A DNA stretch of 17,810 bases from Tieghemiomyces parasiticus. Lineage: Eukaryota; Kickxellomycota; Dimargaritomycetes; Dimargaritales; Dimargaritaceae. Location of the stretch: the NCBI GenBank assembly GCA_027575765.1, contig JANBPT010000964.1:1-17810 (forward strand). Reading direction: 5' to 3'. The stretch's first letter is position 1. Each line of letters opens with the position of its first letter. A model generated the notes under the pieces. That model did no database searches. It had not been told where the DNA came from and saw only the letters and a list, made by a program, of their open reading frames with translations. Positions 9,801 through 17,810 of this stretch are shown here, piece after piece. Both the position numbers and the translations under genes were made by a program.

Positions 9801-11569
9801 CCGAGGTCGGCGGCACTATCCCCAACAGCCACGGCCAAAGAGGTGGTACTGCGATGCTGGGCATCGGTGAGGCCGTACGCGGCCAAAGCGTTCGAGTCGT
9901 ACTCGACCTGGATGGTGTGACGTTTCCGGGATTTTGCCTGACGCACCTCCTCGTCGGGAAGTAGCGGGTCGCTAGGAGCCGCGGCCGCTTCAGAGGCTTG
10001 CGGTTCGGTGACGGTTGAGTCTGCCATGGACTCGTTAGCTGCCGGGTGGGCCAGGTCAAATACATACGAGTAGGGAGCCAGCCACTCGTGCAGCATAATG
10101 GCCCGGATATCACAGCGATGGGCCGGGTCCGGCACGAGCATACGACGCAGCAGATCGCGAGCCAGGGTGCTAATATAGTCGGGGAAGACCAAGGGTGTGG
10201 TCAGGATATATTTGTAGAGCTGGTTGATGTTATCGCCGTCCGGGTTGGTTGGGTCGTCGTCGAAAGGCAGGTAGCCGGCCAGCATGGCGTAGAGGATGAC
10301 ACCACAGGACCATATGTCCACGGCAGTGCCAACGTACATGCCGTCGTTGACGACTAGTTCGGGCGCAGCGTAGCATGGGGAGCCGCAGGACGTAGCCATC
10401 AGGTCCTCGGTGGCGCGCTGGAACTGGTTAGCGAAGCCAAAGTCGGTGATCTTGAGCTCGCGGTGACTATCCAGCAGCAGGTTTTCCTACGGAGTAAAGA
10501 GAGAGTAGATAGGTGAGATCTAGCATTAGAAATGTGGACTATGAAATGGGCGGGACACGCAAGGTGAGGGCTAGATTATCTCTGGTCCTTAAAGTTCGAT
10601 GTGAGTACTTACTAATTTGAGATCGCGGTGAACAATGTGGTGCTTGTGCAGGTAATCGACGCCTAGTGGCAAGGAATAACGGGAAATTTTCAAGAGGACA
10701 TGGTGTTAGATGGATGGAGTTCAGTCGGTTAATGCTTCGATTCTCATCGAAACTAACGCCCTCGGAAAAGTTTCGCATCCGGAAGAATGGGAACGTGGCA
10801 GCTTACCGGAGATGAGTTGGGCGAAGAGTCGCGCTGCTTCCTTTTCGCGCAGAAAGCGGTGGGCCAGGATGTAGTCGAAAAGCTCGCCGCCTGAGATGAT
10901 ACATAGTCAAGCCAAAAAAGAAAAGTTGATGGATTGGAAAGGGGTTAGTCTCCGCTCAGGTGTACGTAGGGCTTGGTTGCTATACCTCGCCTGTACGGGA
11001 CTAGGGGAGGGGGGCTTGCTTACCTGAGGCATACTCCATCACGATGCCGATATACCGGTCGGTCTCAATAATCTCGTAGAGCTGCACAATGTGTGGGTGT
11101 TTGACCGTCTGAGAGTGGGGAACGGTAGCGGAGATGTGGATGACGTGTGATGATAGGGACAGTCGGCGTTAGCGTTGTGACTGGTCAATAATGGTTACAC
11201 CTGAACTACCGCCTATTAGGGGTGCTCTCTATGCTGGGCAAGGTCGACCACCAACCAATCCTCACTGCCGCCTACCTTCAGGGCCATAATCTCCCGGTTA
11301 ATTTTGGACAGTTTGGCTTCGGAGTCGATGCTCTCCTTCTTGATGAGCTTGATGGCCACCTCGGTGCTTAAGGTGCGGTGCACGGCAAACTTGACTTTGG
11401 CGAACTCACCCTCGCCGATGGTTTGCATGAGCACATAGTTTCCGAAAGCGTTCATGCGGGTCCGCCGACGTTGGGCCGCGGGACTGGCCACAGCCTCGGT
11501 CGGGACGGCGACCAAGTGGTCCTCCGGGTAGGCCGGGCTAGCCGACGGGGCGAGGAACGGGTCCGCCAT
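6857..11569 (-). CDS. KIN4: KIN4-like Ser/Thr protein kinase with C-terminal KA1-like domain
   Basis: Five minus-strand exons (11569-11276, 11108-11024, 10890-10807, 10662-10613, 10486-6857) join in phase to 1380 residues. All four introns (126-167 bases) have GTARG donors and AG acceptors. The start is ATG 11569 in the context AGTCATGG; the frame upstream offers only a TTG. The kinase domain spans about 45-306: P-loop GEGEFAKV (52-59), Lys74, Glu93, HRDLKLEN with Asp168, DFG at 186-188. Activation-loop [15 protein letters not shown] carries Thr203, the position phosphorylated by Elm1/LKB1-type kinases in this family. [20 protein letters not shown] is typical of KIN4/FRK1 rather than SNF1 or GIN4. 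A linker has [11 protein letters not shown] (about 358) and [10 protein letters not shown] (about 568). A KA1-like fold follows in two halves (about 633-668 and 916-975), then a 400-residue basic, Ser-rich tail. In budding yeast KIN4 restrains mitotic exit when the spindle is misplaced; the Aspergillus relative acts in septation. That role here is inferred by homology. Confidence 0.93.
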
Positions 11570-11578
11570 GACTGCGTT

Positions 11579-12153
11579 CTGTCGGCTGGGTGCGGGGAAG
11601 GGGCGTGTGTGGAATGGTAGGCAGTGGGATGTGAGTCGGTCAGATGGAGGAGCAGAGGGGGACAATATAATGAGGGTAAGAGGGGGGGTGTTTTAGAGGG
11701 GCGGAGTTACAAAAAGGAGGTGGAGCGGAATGCGGTGGCAACGGGTACAAGGGAGTTGGTTGACCATGCCACGAGTGGGGAAATCGCGAGATTATGCTGG
11801 CGACCCGGGTGGCAGCGTAGAGTGCCTCTCATAAGGTCACGGCCAAGGTACAGTGTTAACGCTTGCGTCGGCGAACCCGCGTCGACAGGTCAAGGAATAC
11901 AGCACAATCGAGCAAGGTGACGCTGCACGTGCGCACCAGTCGGGCAGGGAGAGAGAGAGAGAGAGAGAAAGGGGGTGCCTTAAACTAAACCTTGTAGACC
12001 ATACCAGGCAGAGGGGGAAAAAAGCGGACCACGCTTGAGTGAATGTGGGGCAATTCCGACTGGCCAACGGATGCGCAGGGCAGGATTGAATATGGGGTCT
12101 TGAAAGCAAGCAAGTGGCCGGGCTATCGGTCCTACGGATGGGCAACTGCTTAC
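11579..12153 (-). other. Putative intron in the kinase 5' leader
   Basis: On the minus strand a near-consensus donor, GACAG|GTAAGCAG, begins at 12153. A strong acceptor, CAGCCGACAG at 11580-11579, lies only nine bases upstream of the kinase ATG and follows about 70 bases of nearly unbroken C/T. The two would remove 575 bases from the leader. The intron is longer than the four coding introns (126-167 bases), so it could be split into two or use another donor. This is inference from splice signals alone; spliced transcript reads would decide it. Confidence 0.4.
11949..11968. repeat. (GA)10 microsatellite
   Basis: Ten uninterrupted GA units lie on the plus strand (CT on the kinase transcript strand), inside the putative leader intron. 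It is a simple sequence repeat likely to vary in length between strains. Confidence 0.9.
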
Positions 12154-14573
12154 CTGTCAAGACAAGATACAAAGGGGGGTTAGCCGGCGGTTCTATGCAG
12201 CACCGAACGCGACTGTATGCGTCCTAAGGTCGAGCGGTGGGCGTGGGGACAAGGGCAGTGGAGCGAAACGAAGCCACGAGAGACGGAAGTAAAAATGCTA
12301 TGGAAGGCCCGGGACGACTCTCGACGGGCAGGGGTACGGCCGGCAGGGTGGGCAAAACACTGGGTATTATAAGCGGGCTGGCAAGCCTACTAAACTATGG
12401 TAACAGGGCAAGGTAAAGAACGGCAGCTGGGTCGCGGGTGGGAATAGGGAAGGAGCAGTGGAAGGGCGGCGTTAGGAGGCTAGAGGTAGACGCGGCCCGC
12501 GGTGGAAGTCGACGCGGGTACAAGCCACCCGGAGAAAGGGAAGGAGGGGGGAGGTTATGAGGCTTGGCGGGGCAAACAACGCCGGCCTTAGCGGGGAAGA
12601 GCTACGCGGCGGAAGAGCGAGGAGGCGGCTGTGGCCAGGAGAGCGGGCAGAACGAGTCCGAGGATAGGGTCGCAGAGTGCCAATACGTAGGAGCCTGGAG
12701 CAGGCGGCAGAAGGTCCGAGCGCGGGCTTACGTTGTGTAGGTATACCCGCAGGCGGGCGACGCACAGAGACGGGGGCGAGGGAGATGGGCAATGGCGGAG
12801 AGGGAAGCCCGCGGTGCGCCGCTATTAGATGCGAGTCAGGTAGTACAGAATACGGTCGGACTTGTAAAAGTCGGGTATGCCAATGAGTATCGAAAAGGGA
12901 TATGCAGACAACCAGGGTAAGGCCGGAGAGGACGAGCGGGCTAAGGAAAGGAAATGCAACAGCGTAGACCCGAAGGCGGGCACGGGCTGGAAATGAAGAG
13001 CGAGATGCAGACGGAAACGGCGGGGGCGGTGGAGCGGCAGATGAGCCTAACGTAGAAATAATTAGGGGCGGGGCTGTAGAGGCGGGCTATAACAAGGATA
13101 TAAAGAGGAATAGAAAGGAAAGCGGTGGGGAGCCGTCGAAGCGGTCGTCGGGGTGGCCTTTGAGGAGGCTGGGCCGGGAGTAGGAGCACCGGCGGCTCCC
13201 TCGCAGCGACGAAGGCTCAAGCGCCGCGGATGGGGGATGGGCAGCGCGAGGCGAGGTATGTGTGTGGGCGCCGGGGTACCGCCTGCGGAGCAGCAGGTCG
13301 GTCAGGAAAAGGAGGCGGGGTAGGGAGGTGCCCGAAGCGTGTGTGCAAGGAGAGAGCGCCAGAGGGAGGGGGAGGGAGGGGAGTGACCATGGCCGGAAGG
13401 CACACAGCGGTGCACCAAGTGCACGCAAGGACCGGCGACGGGCGAAGAGATCGTGGAGACCAGGGGTATGACGATGCCCTTACGCGACACCCCGCCCCAT
13501 CCGAATGAACAGAAAAAGAAAAGAAAAAACGGAGCAAGTGATCTACAAAAAGGAGCGACCACCCCCGGCCCGTAGCGACTTGAGGACCTCAGAGAGGATG
13601 AGAATGGGCGGGTGCCACCCAACAGTGCCTTTGGGGGCGCTTCAGGCCGGAGCGGCGAAACGCAGCTCCTGAAGAGTGCGGGAGGCCTGGGTTGGGACTC
13701 CGCCAACAATCGAAGGGGTGGCTCGGCGGCGCAAGGCCTTGTCCACTCGGTCCCTTACCAATGACGGCCAAGGGAGCGCACTAGTCCCCCCCCACGCTTA
13801 AGCCACAGCGAGTGGGGATTTCAGTTGGCGTGAGCATCGCCGTCGAATACCCGCTGCTGCTTGTCGAATGGGCGGGATGAATCAGCGATCCAACGTACGG
13901 AGGGGGGGGCCTTGCCGGGGCGACCAACACACTAACCAATCGCGCAGTCTGGTCGCTTGCCCGGTATGGCCCGGCATGTTAAAGGTTAGACTGGCCGGCC
14001 CGCTAAATCGGCATCAGAGTGGGGCGGGGGGGGGAGTCTACGCCAGACGCCCCTGACCATTACTGCCATTCAACATACCTGGCGAACATCTGCTGGCGCT
14101 AGAATTGACGGCTCCTGATGAACCCTCCTGGTCGTTGTGGGCAGTATCAATAACAACACACCAGCGATGCGGCCTGCTCACCCCGGTATGTTGGACCGGT
14201 AGGGGAGGAGGAGAACGGTGGCGCAGGGGGTCTAATTCATATCGCCTCGCTTCGTTTACAGAAACTACCTGCGTCTTCGCCTTGCCAGTGGTGTTAAAAT
14301 CAAGAAAACACCAGATATATCAATTGGGCCAGAACCCATCCAGCGTCAGCCGCTCGCCAGGACATTAGTCCGTAATGGAGGTGGCGCTAGTGTGGGCTAG
14401 CCTAACGCTAAGGCAAGCCGCGTCCGTCCTCAGGCTCCCGCCCCCACCGGTGAACGGGCCCTCCCTTGATCCCGTTGGACAGCCGGAATACCAATCGTTG
14501 CCATGACACTGTGTTTAGTAATACTACGGCCCGCCATGCGCCATCATGTACATGTGGCCGTACTGTGTCTAAG

Positions 14574-14591
14574 TATATATATATATATATA
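14574..14591. repeat. (TA)9 microsatellite
   Basis: Nine uninterrupted TA units lie in the non-coding interval between the kinase promoter and the DUF2423 gene. This is a simple sequence repeat with no evidence of a regulatory role. Confidence 0.9.
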
Positions 14592-14901
14592 CCTTCTCAG
14601 TCGATCCTTCACCAGATATCAACTACCGTATCGGCCTGAACTCTACCAAGAGTTGGATGGGGGGATTGAGAAACGAGGCAGGCCAGGCTTGGCATGGTGT
14701 AGTACAGCCTTCAAGCTTCCGACTGTAAAAACCAAGGATGACCACTGTTGCGAGCACATGCATCGCTGTCCATATGGCCTGAGGCACCCGGGGAAGGAAG
14801 GAGTGGGGGACTTCTAAACCTAACCATGGGCTCTCTACAGTGACAAATAAAAAGCAAGGCCAAGACTACCACACGAGCGGGGCTTCTTAGGAGCCGATCC
14901 A

Positions 14902-15123
14902 TTAGCAAGGAGGAAGGACAGGGGCAGAGGACGATCTGTCGAAACTGCTACCTTTCCGTACGTTTAGATGAGGAAGAGGTACATAATGTGGTGGAGTAAA
15001 GGGAACGTTCATCAGCCAATACCCCAAATATGTATTTTTAACGAATTGCCGGATTGCCCACCGGTTCAGAGGTGCGAAATGCCACTGAAGGAAACGGTCA
15101 ATCCAAGCCGCCGCTCTTGCCAT
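14902..15123 (-). CDS. Doubtful 73-residue aromatic-rich frame
   Basis: An ATG at 15123 opens a 73-residue frame ending at 14902; the frame is also open upstream to a TTG at 15213. The peptide begins MARAAAWIDRFLQWHFAPL and continues with NTYLGYWLMNVPFTPPHY, an unusually aromatic composition for a random frame in this region. There is no clear signal peptide or confident membrane span, and I recognise no family. It is about 330 bases downstream of the stop of the DUF2423-type gene, on the same strand. It may be a small gene, an exon, or chance. Conservation in related species would be needed to accept it. Confidence 0.2.
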   Translation of the reverse strand: MARAAAWIDRFLQWHFAPLNRWAIRQFVKNTYLGYWLMNVPFTPPHYVPLPHLNVRKGSSFDRSSSAPVLPPC

Positions 15124-15454
15124 GATTGACCAAAATGGGGTGAGCTCCCTTTGGGCGTTCTTCCTGGCCTTTAAGCGCCCGCCTACGGTCCTGCGTCCGT
15201 GACAACAAAACAAGTCAGCCGGAGCTAACTGACGACATTCCCCCCCCTCCCCAAGAACGCAACTTTCCGAACCTTATTCTCTCATACCTTTGGAGCCTAC
15301 GCAGTCTGGTCTTAAGCTACAATTATTCGTCGATAGTTGCTTTATGGCGGCTGACATGCATCAAAATAATTGTAGACAGAGGGTACTGGTCCGGTGGTAT
15401 GATAAAGGAGGCTTCAAGACCATGAGACGTCGCAATTAGGCTCCCAAGGAGTTT

Positions 15455-15850
15455 CTACACCTTGAACGAATTCTTGCTCCAGCGGATCCTCTTCCCGCCA
15501 CTTTGGCCGTTCCGCAGACGCTTCGGGTTGTTCTTCCGGGCTTGAGCAGCGGCGGCCCGTCGTTGCCACTTGTTAAGCTTAGGCGCCTTGGACTCGTCAC
15601 CGTCGACTGCCATCTCGGCCGCCACACCACCGGCCTTGGTGGCGTTCTCTACCTCCATGGTTTCTTCTTCCTCTTCCTCTTCAGCCTTGCTGGTCGACTT
15701 TTTCGCCTGGCGGTAGGGTTCGTTCTCTGCGCACAGGGCTTGCTTCTGGGCCAGACGGAGGAGGCGCTCGGCAGCAATTTTGCCGTAAACGCCCTCGCGC
15801 CTGAGGTTGCTGTTCCGCTTGCTGGACTGGTTGCGTGAGCCCTTGGCCAT
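15455..15850 (-). CDS. DUF2423/UPF0642-type small basic nucleolar protein
   Basis: A complete intronless frame of 131 residues starts at ATG 15850 (context ACACCATGGCC). The N-terminus MAKGSRNQSSKRNSNLRREG, followed by VYGKIAAERLLRLAQKQ, matches the pattern of the DUF2423 family: MAK, a basic helix, then V-G-P/K-x-x-A-x-R-x-x-R-L. Budding-yeast YBL028C and animal LLPH are the related proteins known to me. The middle (about 48-66) is Lys/Glu-rich with a run of Glu, and the C-terminus is basic, with KWQRRAAAAQARKN and NGKR/KRIRW-type elements that suit RNA or pre-ribosome binding. Members associate with the nucleolus and early 60S assembly; that role is inferred. It is divergently arranged with the plus-strand gene starting at 17278. 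Confidence 0.85.
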   Translation of the reverse strand: MAKGSRNQSSKRNSNLRREGVYGKIAAERLLRLAQKQALCAENEPYRQAKKSTSKAEEEEEEETMEVENATKAGGVAAEMAVDGDESKAPKLNKWQRRAAAAQARKNNPKRLRNGQSGGKRIRWSKNSFKV

Positions 15851-16238
15851 GGTGTGGAAGGGTTCGTGAATGCGAAGGAGTGGGTGGGAGGGGGTGGCGA
15901 CCGGGCAAAATAGGCCTGTACGAAATATGTTACAATGGGCGGATCGTGGTTGTCAAATGCCTTGAGGGGGCCGGCCGCATAGATTTCGCGGGCGGGGAAT
16001 GTAAAGAGTGGGCGGTCAATGGAGTGAGTGAGCCAAATGAGGGGATGCAGAGAAGACAATGCGGACCTAGGTTGCAGCGGGCACGTCCACATTCTATTCC
16101 CCAGTATAGCATACCCGATACATTTTTGATGGCCAGCAGCTTCATTTTTTTTTCTTCTGTTCCTCGCAACCAACCCGCTGCTGAGTTCGGATCGTAGGCG
16201 ATAGGCAGACCGGCCTTGAAAGTCGAGGTTAGTTTATA

Positions 16239-16246
16239 TCACGTGA
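16239..16246. promoter_or_regulatory. TCACGTGA (CACGTG E-box) site
   Basis: A perfect eight-base palindrome containing the CACGTG core bound by fungal bHLH factors of the Cbf1/Pho4 type. It lies 390 bases upstream of the DUF2423 start. One such core is expected by chance every few kilobases, so function is unproven. Confidence 0.35.
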
Positions 16247-16892
16247 TTAATCGGCCTGGTGGTTCGTATGCCGCTTGGCAGGCACCCAGAGTGGGCGGAG
16301 TTCGGTACTTTCATGGCAGCGTTTTCCGTGCAGCAGTCCCATTGTTCCGTTAGACATAACCATGGCCTTCTAGACTTCATGGAACTAGGGGAGGGCGAGA
16401 CTCGCACTGACTTAGATTGGCGGGCCGATTGTGGACGGCGGACCCTTTGAATAATGGCAATGACTTGGTACATCAGTCCCCTGGTCATGGGTAACCTTGG
16501 AGTGTGTGTGGATACTTGTAGTTCAGGCCGTATCTCATTACCACTATCGCCCGACTGATGACATCAGGCTTCATCGCATGGCCCGTGGTGCACATGGTAT
16601 CTTGCTCACTCTCCAGCTGAAATGGCATTGTTCTGGAGCTAACCTGCAAGATGCCAAGCCTGGTTTAGCCTCCTGAAGGTCCTTCCCCTTTGCCACAACC
16701 GTCGTGGCCAGGTCTTTAAAGCTTGCTCAACTCGACAAATGTCTTGGCCCAAGTATCCTAAACCGTGCACTTTGTCAAACTCCGCAGCGAGACACCTCCC
16801 AGCCCACCGCGACAGTCCAGAACTGGAACCTCGATTACGTGTGGCGCTGCGCTCCACCTGACTGCTGGCTCTCCCTTGCCTTTCTGCAGCCT

Positions 16893-17019
16893 GTAAGTCA
16901 TGTCCTTCCGTCAGCCTCCGTTGGCAACCCATTTGTCTCCTTCTTTTTCCCTTCCCATCGTATCAGTTTCTTACCTCTTTGTTGTCTCCATCCCACCTTA
17001 CTTCTGAACACCCCGTCAG
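16893..17019 (+). other. Putative leader intron of the plus-strand gene
   Basis: A strong donor (GCAGCCT|GTAAGT) begins at 16893. It is followed by a long C/T-rich run, a branch-like CTGAAC near 17003 and an acceptor CCGTCAG at 17019; a second acceptor, ACGCAG at 17036, is also possible. Removing 127 or 144 bases is in the range of the confirmed kinase introns. This is inference from splice signals; no coding sequence is affected because the ATG lies at 17278. Confidence 0.35.
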
Positions 17020-17277
17020 CACGCCCCCATACGCAGGCACCATCGCCCAGGACACCCCCCCCACCTGCGCCAATTCCCAGCTCTCCACCCCAGCAGCCAG
17101 AAGGATTCACCCATCTTCCCATTCCAAGGTTTTGCATACCCCTATCTACTCCGCTATCTCTAAGTCGGGTACACCCGCCTTTACCCGCGACCCCGCCATT
17201 CCTCATACAGTTGACTTGGTCGCCCCCCTCCACCTGTTGCCGGACCCCCTTTGGCGCTCGCCACACCTTCCACCGCC

Positions 17278-17810
17278 ATGAGCCAGAAGTTCAATTCGTA
17301 CACCCCGCCGTCGGACCGGCCGACCCCGAAGGCCAAGCGTTCCAAGCGTGACCGGAACGGCTACCAGCAAGTAGACGGCCCGGCAACCACGAGCCCGTCA
17401 GTCCACGGCCACGAGGGAGATAGCTCGTCGTTTCCCTATCAGTCATATCAAAACACTGGCTCCTTCAGCGTCCAGACCGGGGGTCGCCAACCGGCCTCCG
17501 ACCGTCAAGACGAGGCCGAAGGGGGTACATACGTGACCGCCAACCAGGGCGTCGAGGGCTACCGTTACCCGGAAGGCAGCAAACGCGCTGGTAAACGGCC
17601 TAGTCAAATCGGCCGGTACGATGAAATTAGCGATCACGACCATGGCGACGACGACGACGATGAGTTTTACCAAAACTCGGCCCACCCGTCGCTACTCAAC
17701 GACGGCGGTAATACTTCGTCGCGATACGCGAGCTACCAGCACCCTTATCATAGCAGCGTGTCGGTACCACCGGCTACGACGCTGGGCAGCGGCGACGGGT
17801 CCTCGATGGA
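17278..17810 (+). CDS. N-terminus of an unrecognised disordered protein, cut by the window edge
   Basis: The ATG at 17278 (context CACCGCCATGAGC) opens a frame that runs uninterrupted to the last base: 177 complete codons. The start MSQKFNSYTPPSDRPTP is followed by a basic cluster (KAKRSKRDR, about residues 18-26). Then comes a region rich in Tyr, Gln, Ser and Gly, an acidic run (DHDHGDDDDDEF, about 120-131) and more Tyr/Ser/His-rich sequence. No signal peptide or membrane span appears in this part. Such tails are common at the N-termini of large fungal membrane enzymes, including chitin and glucan synthases, but nothing visible decides between these or any other protein. Strong codon bias to GC-ending codons matches the kinase and supports a real gene. 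The rest lies to the right of the window. Confidence 0.75.
   Translation, partial: MSQKFNSYTPPSDRPTPKAKRSKRDRNGYQQVDGPATTSPSVHGHEGDSSSFPYQSYQNTGSFSVQTGGRQPASDRQDEAEGGTYVTANQGVEGYRYPEGSKRAGKRPSQIGRYDEISDHDHGDDDDDEFYQNSAHPSLLNDGGNTSSRYASYQHPYHSSVSVPPATTLGSGDGSSM

Larger units (their letters stand above)
12154..15454. other. Long non-coding interval: kinase leader and promoter, then 3' flank of the DUF2423 gene
   Basis: No conserved gene is found. From about 12420 to 13480 the plus strand is strikingly purine-rich (G and A), so the kinase transcript strand is C/T-rich. That fits a promoter or upstream leader of the kinase, whose putative first leader exon would end at 12154. Frames across this part (for example 12472-12792 and 13217-13537 minus) are Pro/Ser/Leu-rich translations of the pyrimidine tract and look spurious. 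G runs of 8 and 9 bases lie at 13902-13909 and 14026-14034. From about 14500 the sequence is more AT-balanced, with a (TA)9 repeat and one 73-codon frame listed separately. Confidence 0.5.
15851..17277. promoter_or_regulatory. Divergent intergenic/promoter region
   Basis: This 1.4-kb interval separates the minus-strand DUF2423 gene (start 15850) from the plus-strand gene starting at 17278, so it must hold both promoters. No conserved coding sequence is seen. A perfect TCACGTGA palindrome lies at 16239-16246 and a near-palindrome CTGATGACATCAG at 16555-16567. From about 16860 to 17277 the plus strand is C/T-rich, as expected for the leader of the plus-strand gene. The 215-codon frame across 16704-17351 begins at a non-ATG codon and overlaps the better start at 17278 out of phase, so it is not accepted. 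Confidence 0.55.

Noticed and set aside
11570..11665. Upstream extension of the kinase frame
   Set aside because: The extension begins at TTG, not ATG, and translates the pyrimidine tract of a likely leader intron acceptor. ATG 11569 has the better context.
12472..13537. Cluster of minus-strand frames of 70-135 codons
   Set aside because: They are low-complexity Pro/Leu/Ser translations of a strongly pyrimidine-skewed strand, in several overlapping phases, with no conserved motif.
16704..17351. 215-codon plus-strand frame
   Set aside because: It starts at a non-ATG codon. It is mostly Pro/Ser/Leu translated from a C/T-rich leader and overlaps the better-supported start at 17278 in another phase.
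1..17810. tRNA, rRNA, CRISPR or prokaryotic-style operon
   Set aside because: I found no T-loop GTTCGA-type motif in a cloverleaf context, no rRNA blocks and no regularly spaced direct repeats. The genes are spliced and widely spaced.

Overview
The window looks like a piece of a fungal nuclear genome. The evidence is spliceosomal introns with GTAAG-type donors, a KIN4-type protein kinase, a DUF2423/UPF0642-type nucleolar protein and long disordered Ser/Pro/Ala-rich tails. The high-GC, low-complexity coding style and introns of about 80-170 bases would suit an early-diverging (zoopagomycete-like) fungus, but that placement is inference. No rRNA, tRNA, CRISPR array or prokaryotic operon is visible.

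Layout. 1-3449 is repeat territory: a partial unrecognised reading frame at the left edge, a 617-base foldback element (354-970) with inverted arms of about 116-138 bases, and directly against it the decayed 3' two thirds of a DD34D mariner transposase (971-1801). About 1.6 kb of anonymous sequence follows, holding one exon-intron-exon-like segment. 3450-5005 (minus) is a probable three-exon gene of unknown function with acidic and poly-Ser regions. 5006-6856 is intergenic, with three 11-base G runs. 6857-11569 (minus) is the main gene: five exons encoding a 1380-residue KIN4-like Ser/Thr kinase with a C-terminal KA1-like domain split by a large insertion. 11570-15454 is a long non-coding interval that probably contains the kinase leader intron and promoter and one doubtful 73-codon frame. 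15455-15850 (minus) is a complete intronless gene for a 131-residue DUF2423-type protein. 15851-17277 is the divergent promoter region between that gene and the next one, with a TCACGTGA site and a probable leader intron. 17278 to the right edge (plus) is the start of a disordered, unrecognised protein.

The genes do not form a pathway. The kinase would belong to the spindle-position/septation branch of cell-cycle control, and the DUF2423 protein to ribosome biogenesis. A shared pattern supports the chosen starts of the two outer spliced or partial genes and the kinase: the coding strand upstream of each is pyrimidine-rich, so the plus strand is G-rich upstream of the minus-strand genes and C/T-rich upstream of the plus-strand gene. 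I see no convincing new multi-gene system. The points most worth checking are the mariner remnant in a fungal setting, its junction with the foldback element, the split KA1 domain, and two unrecognised proteins.
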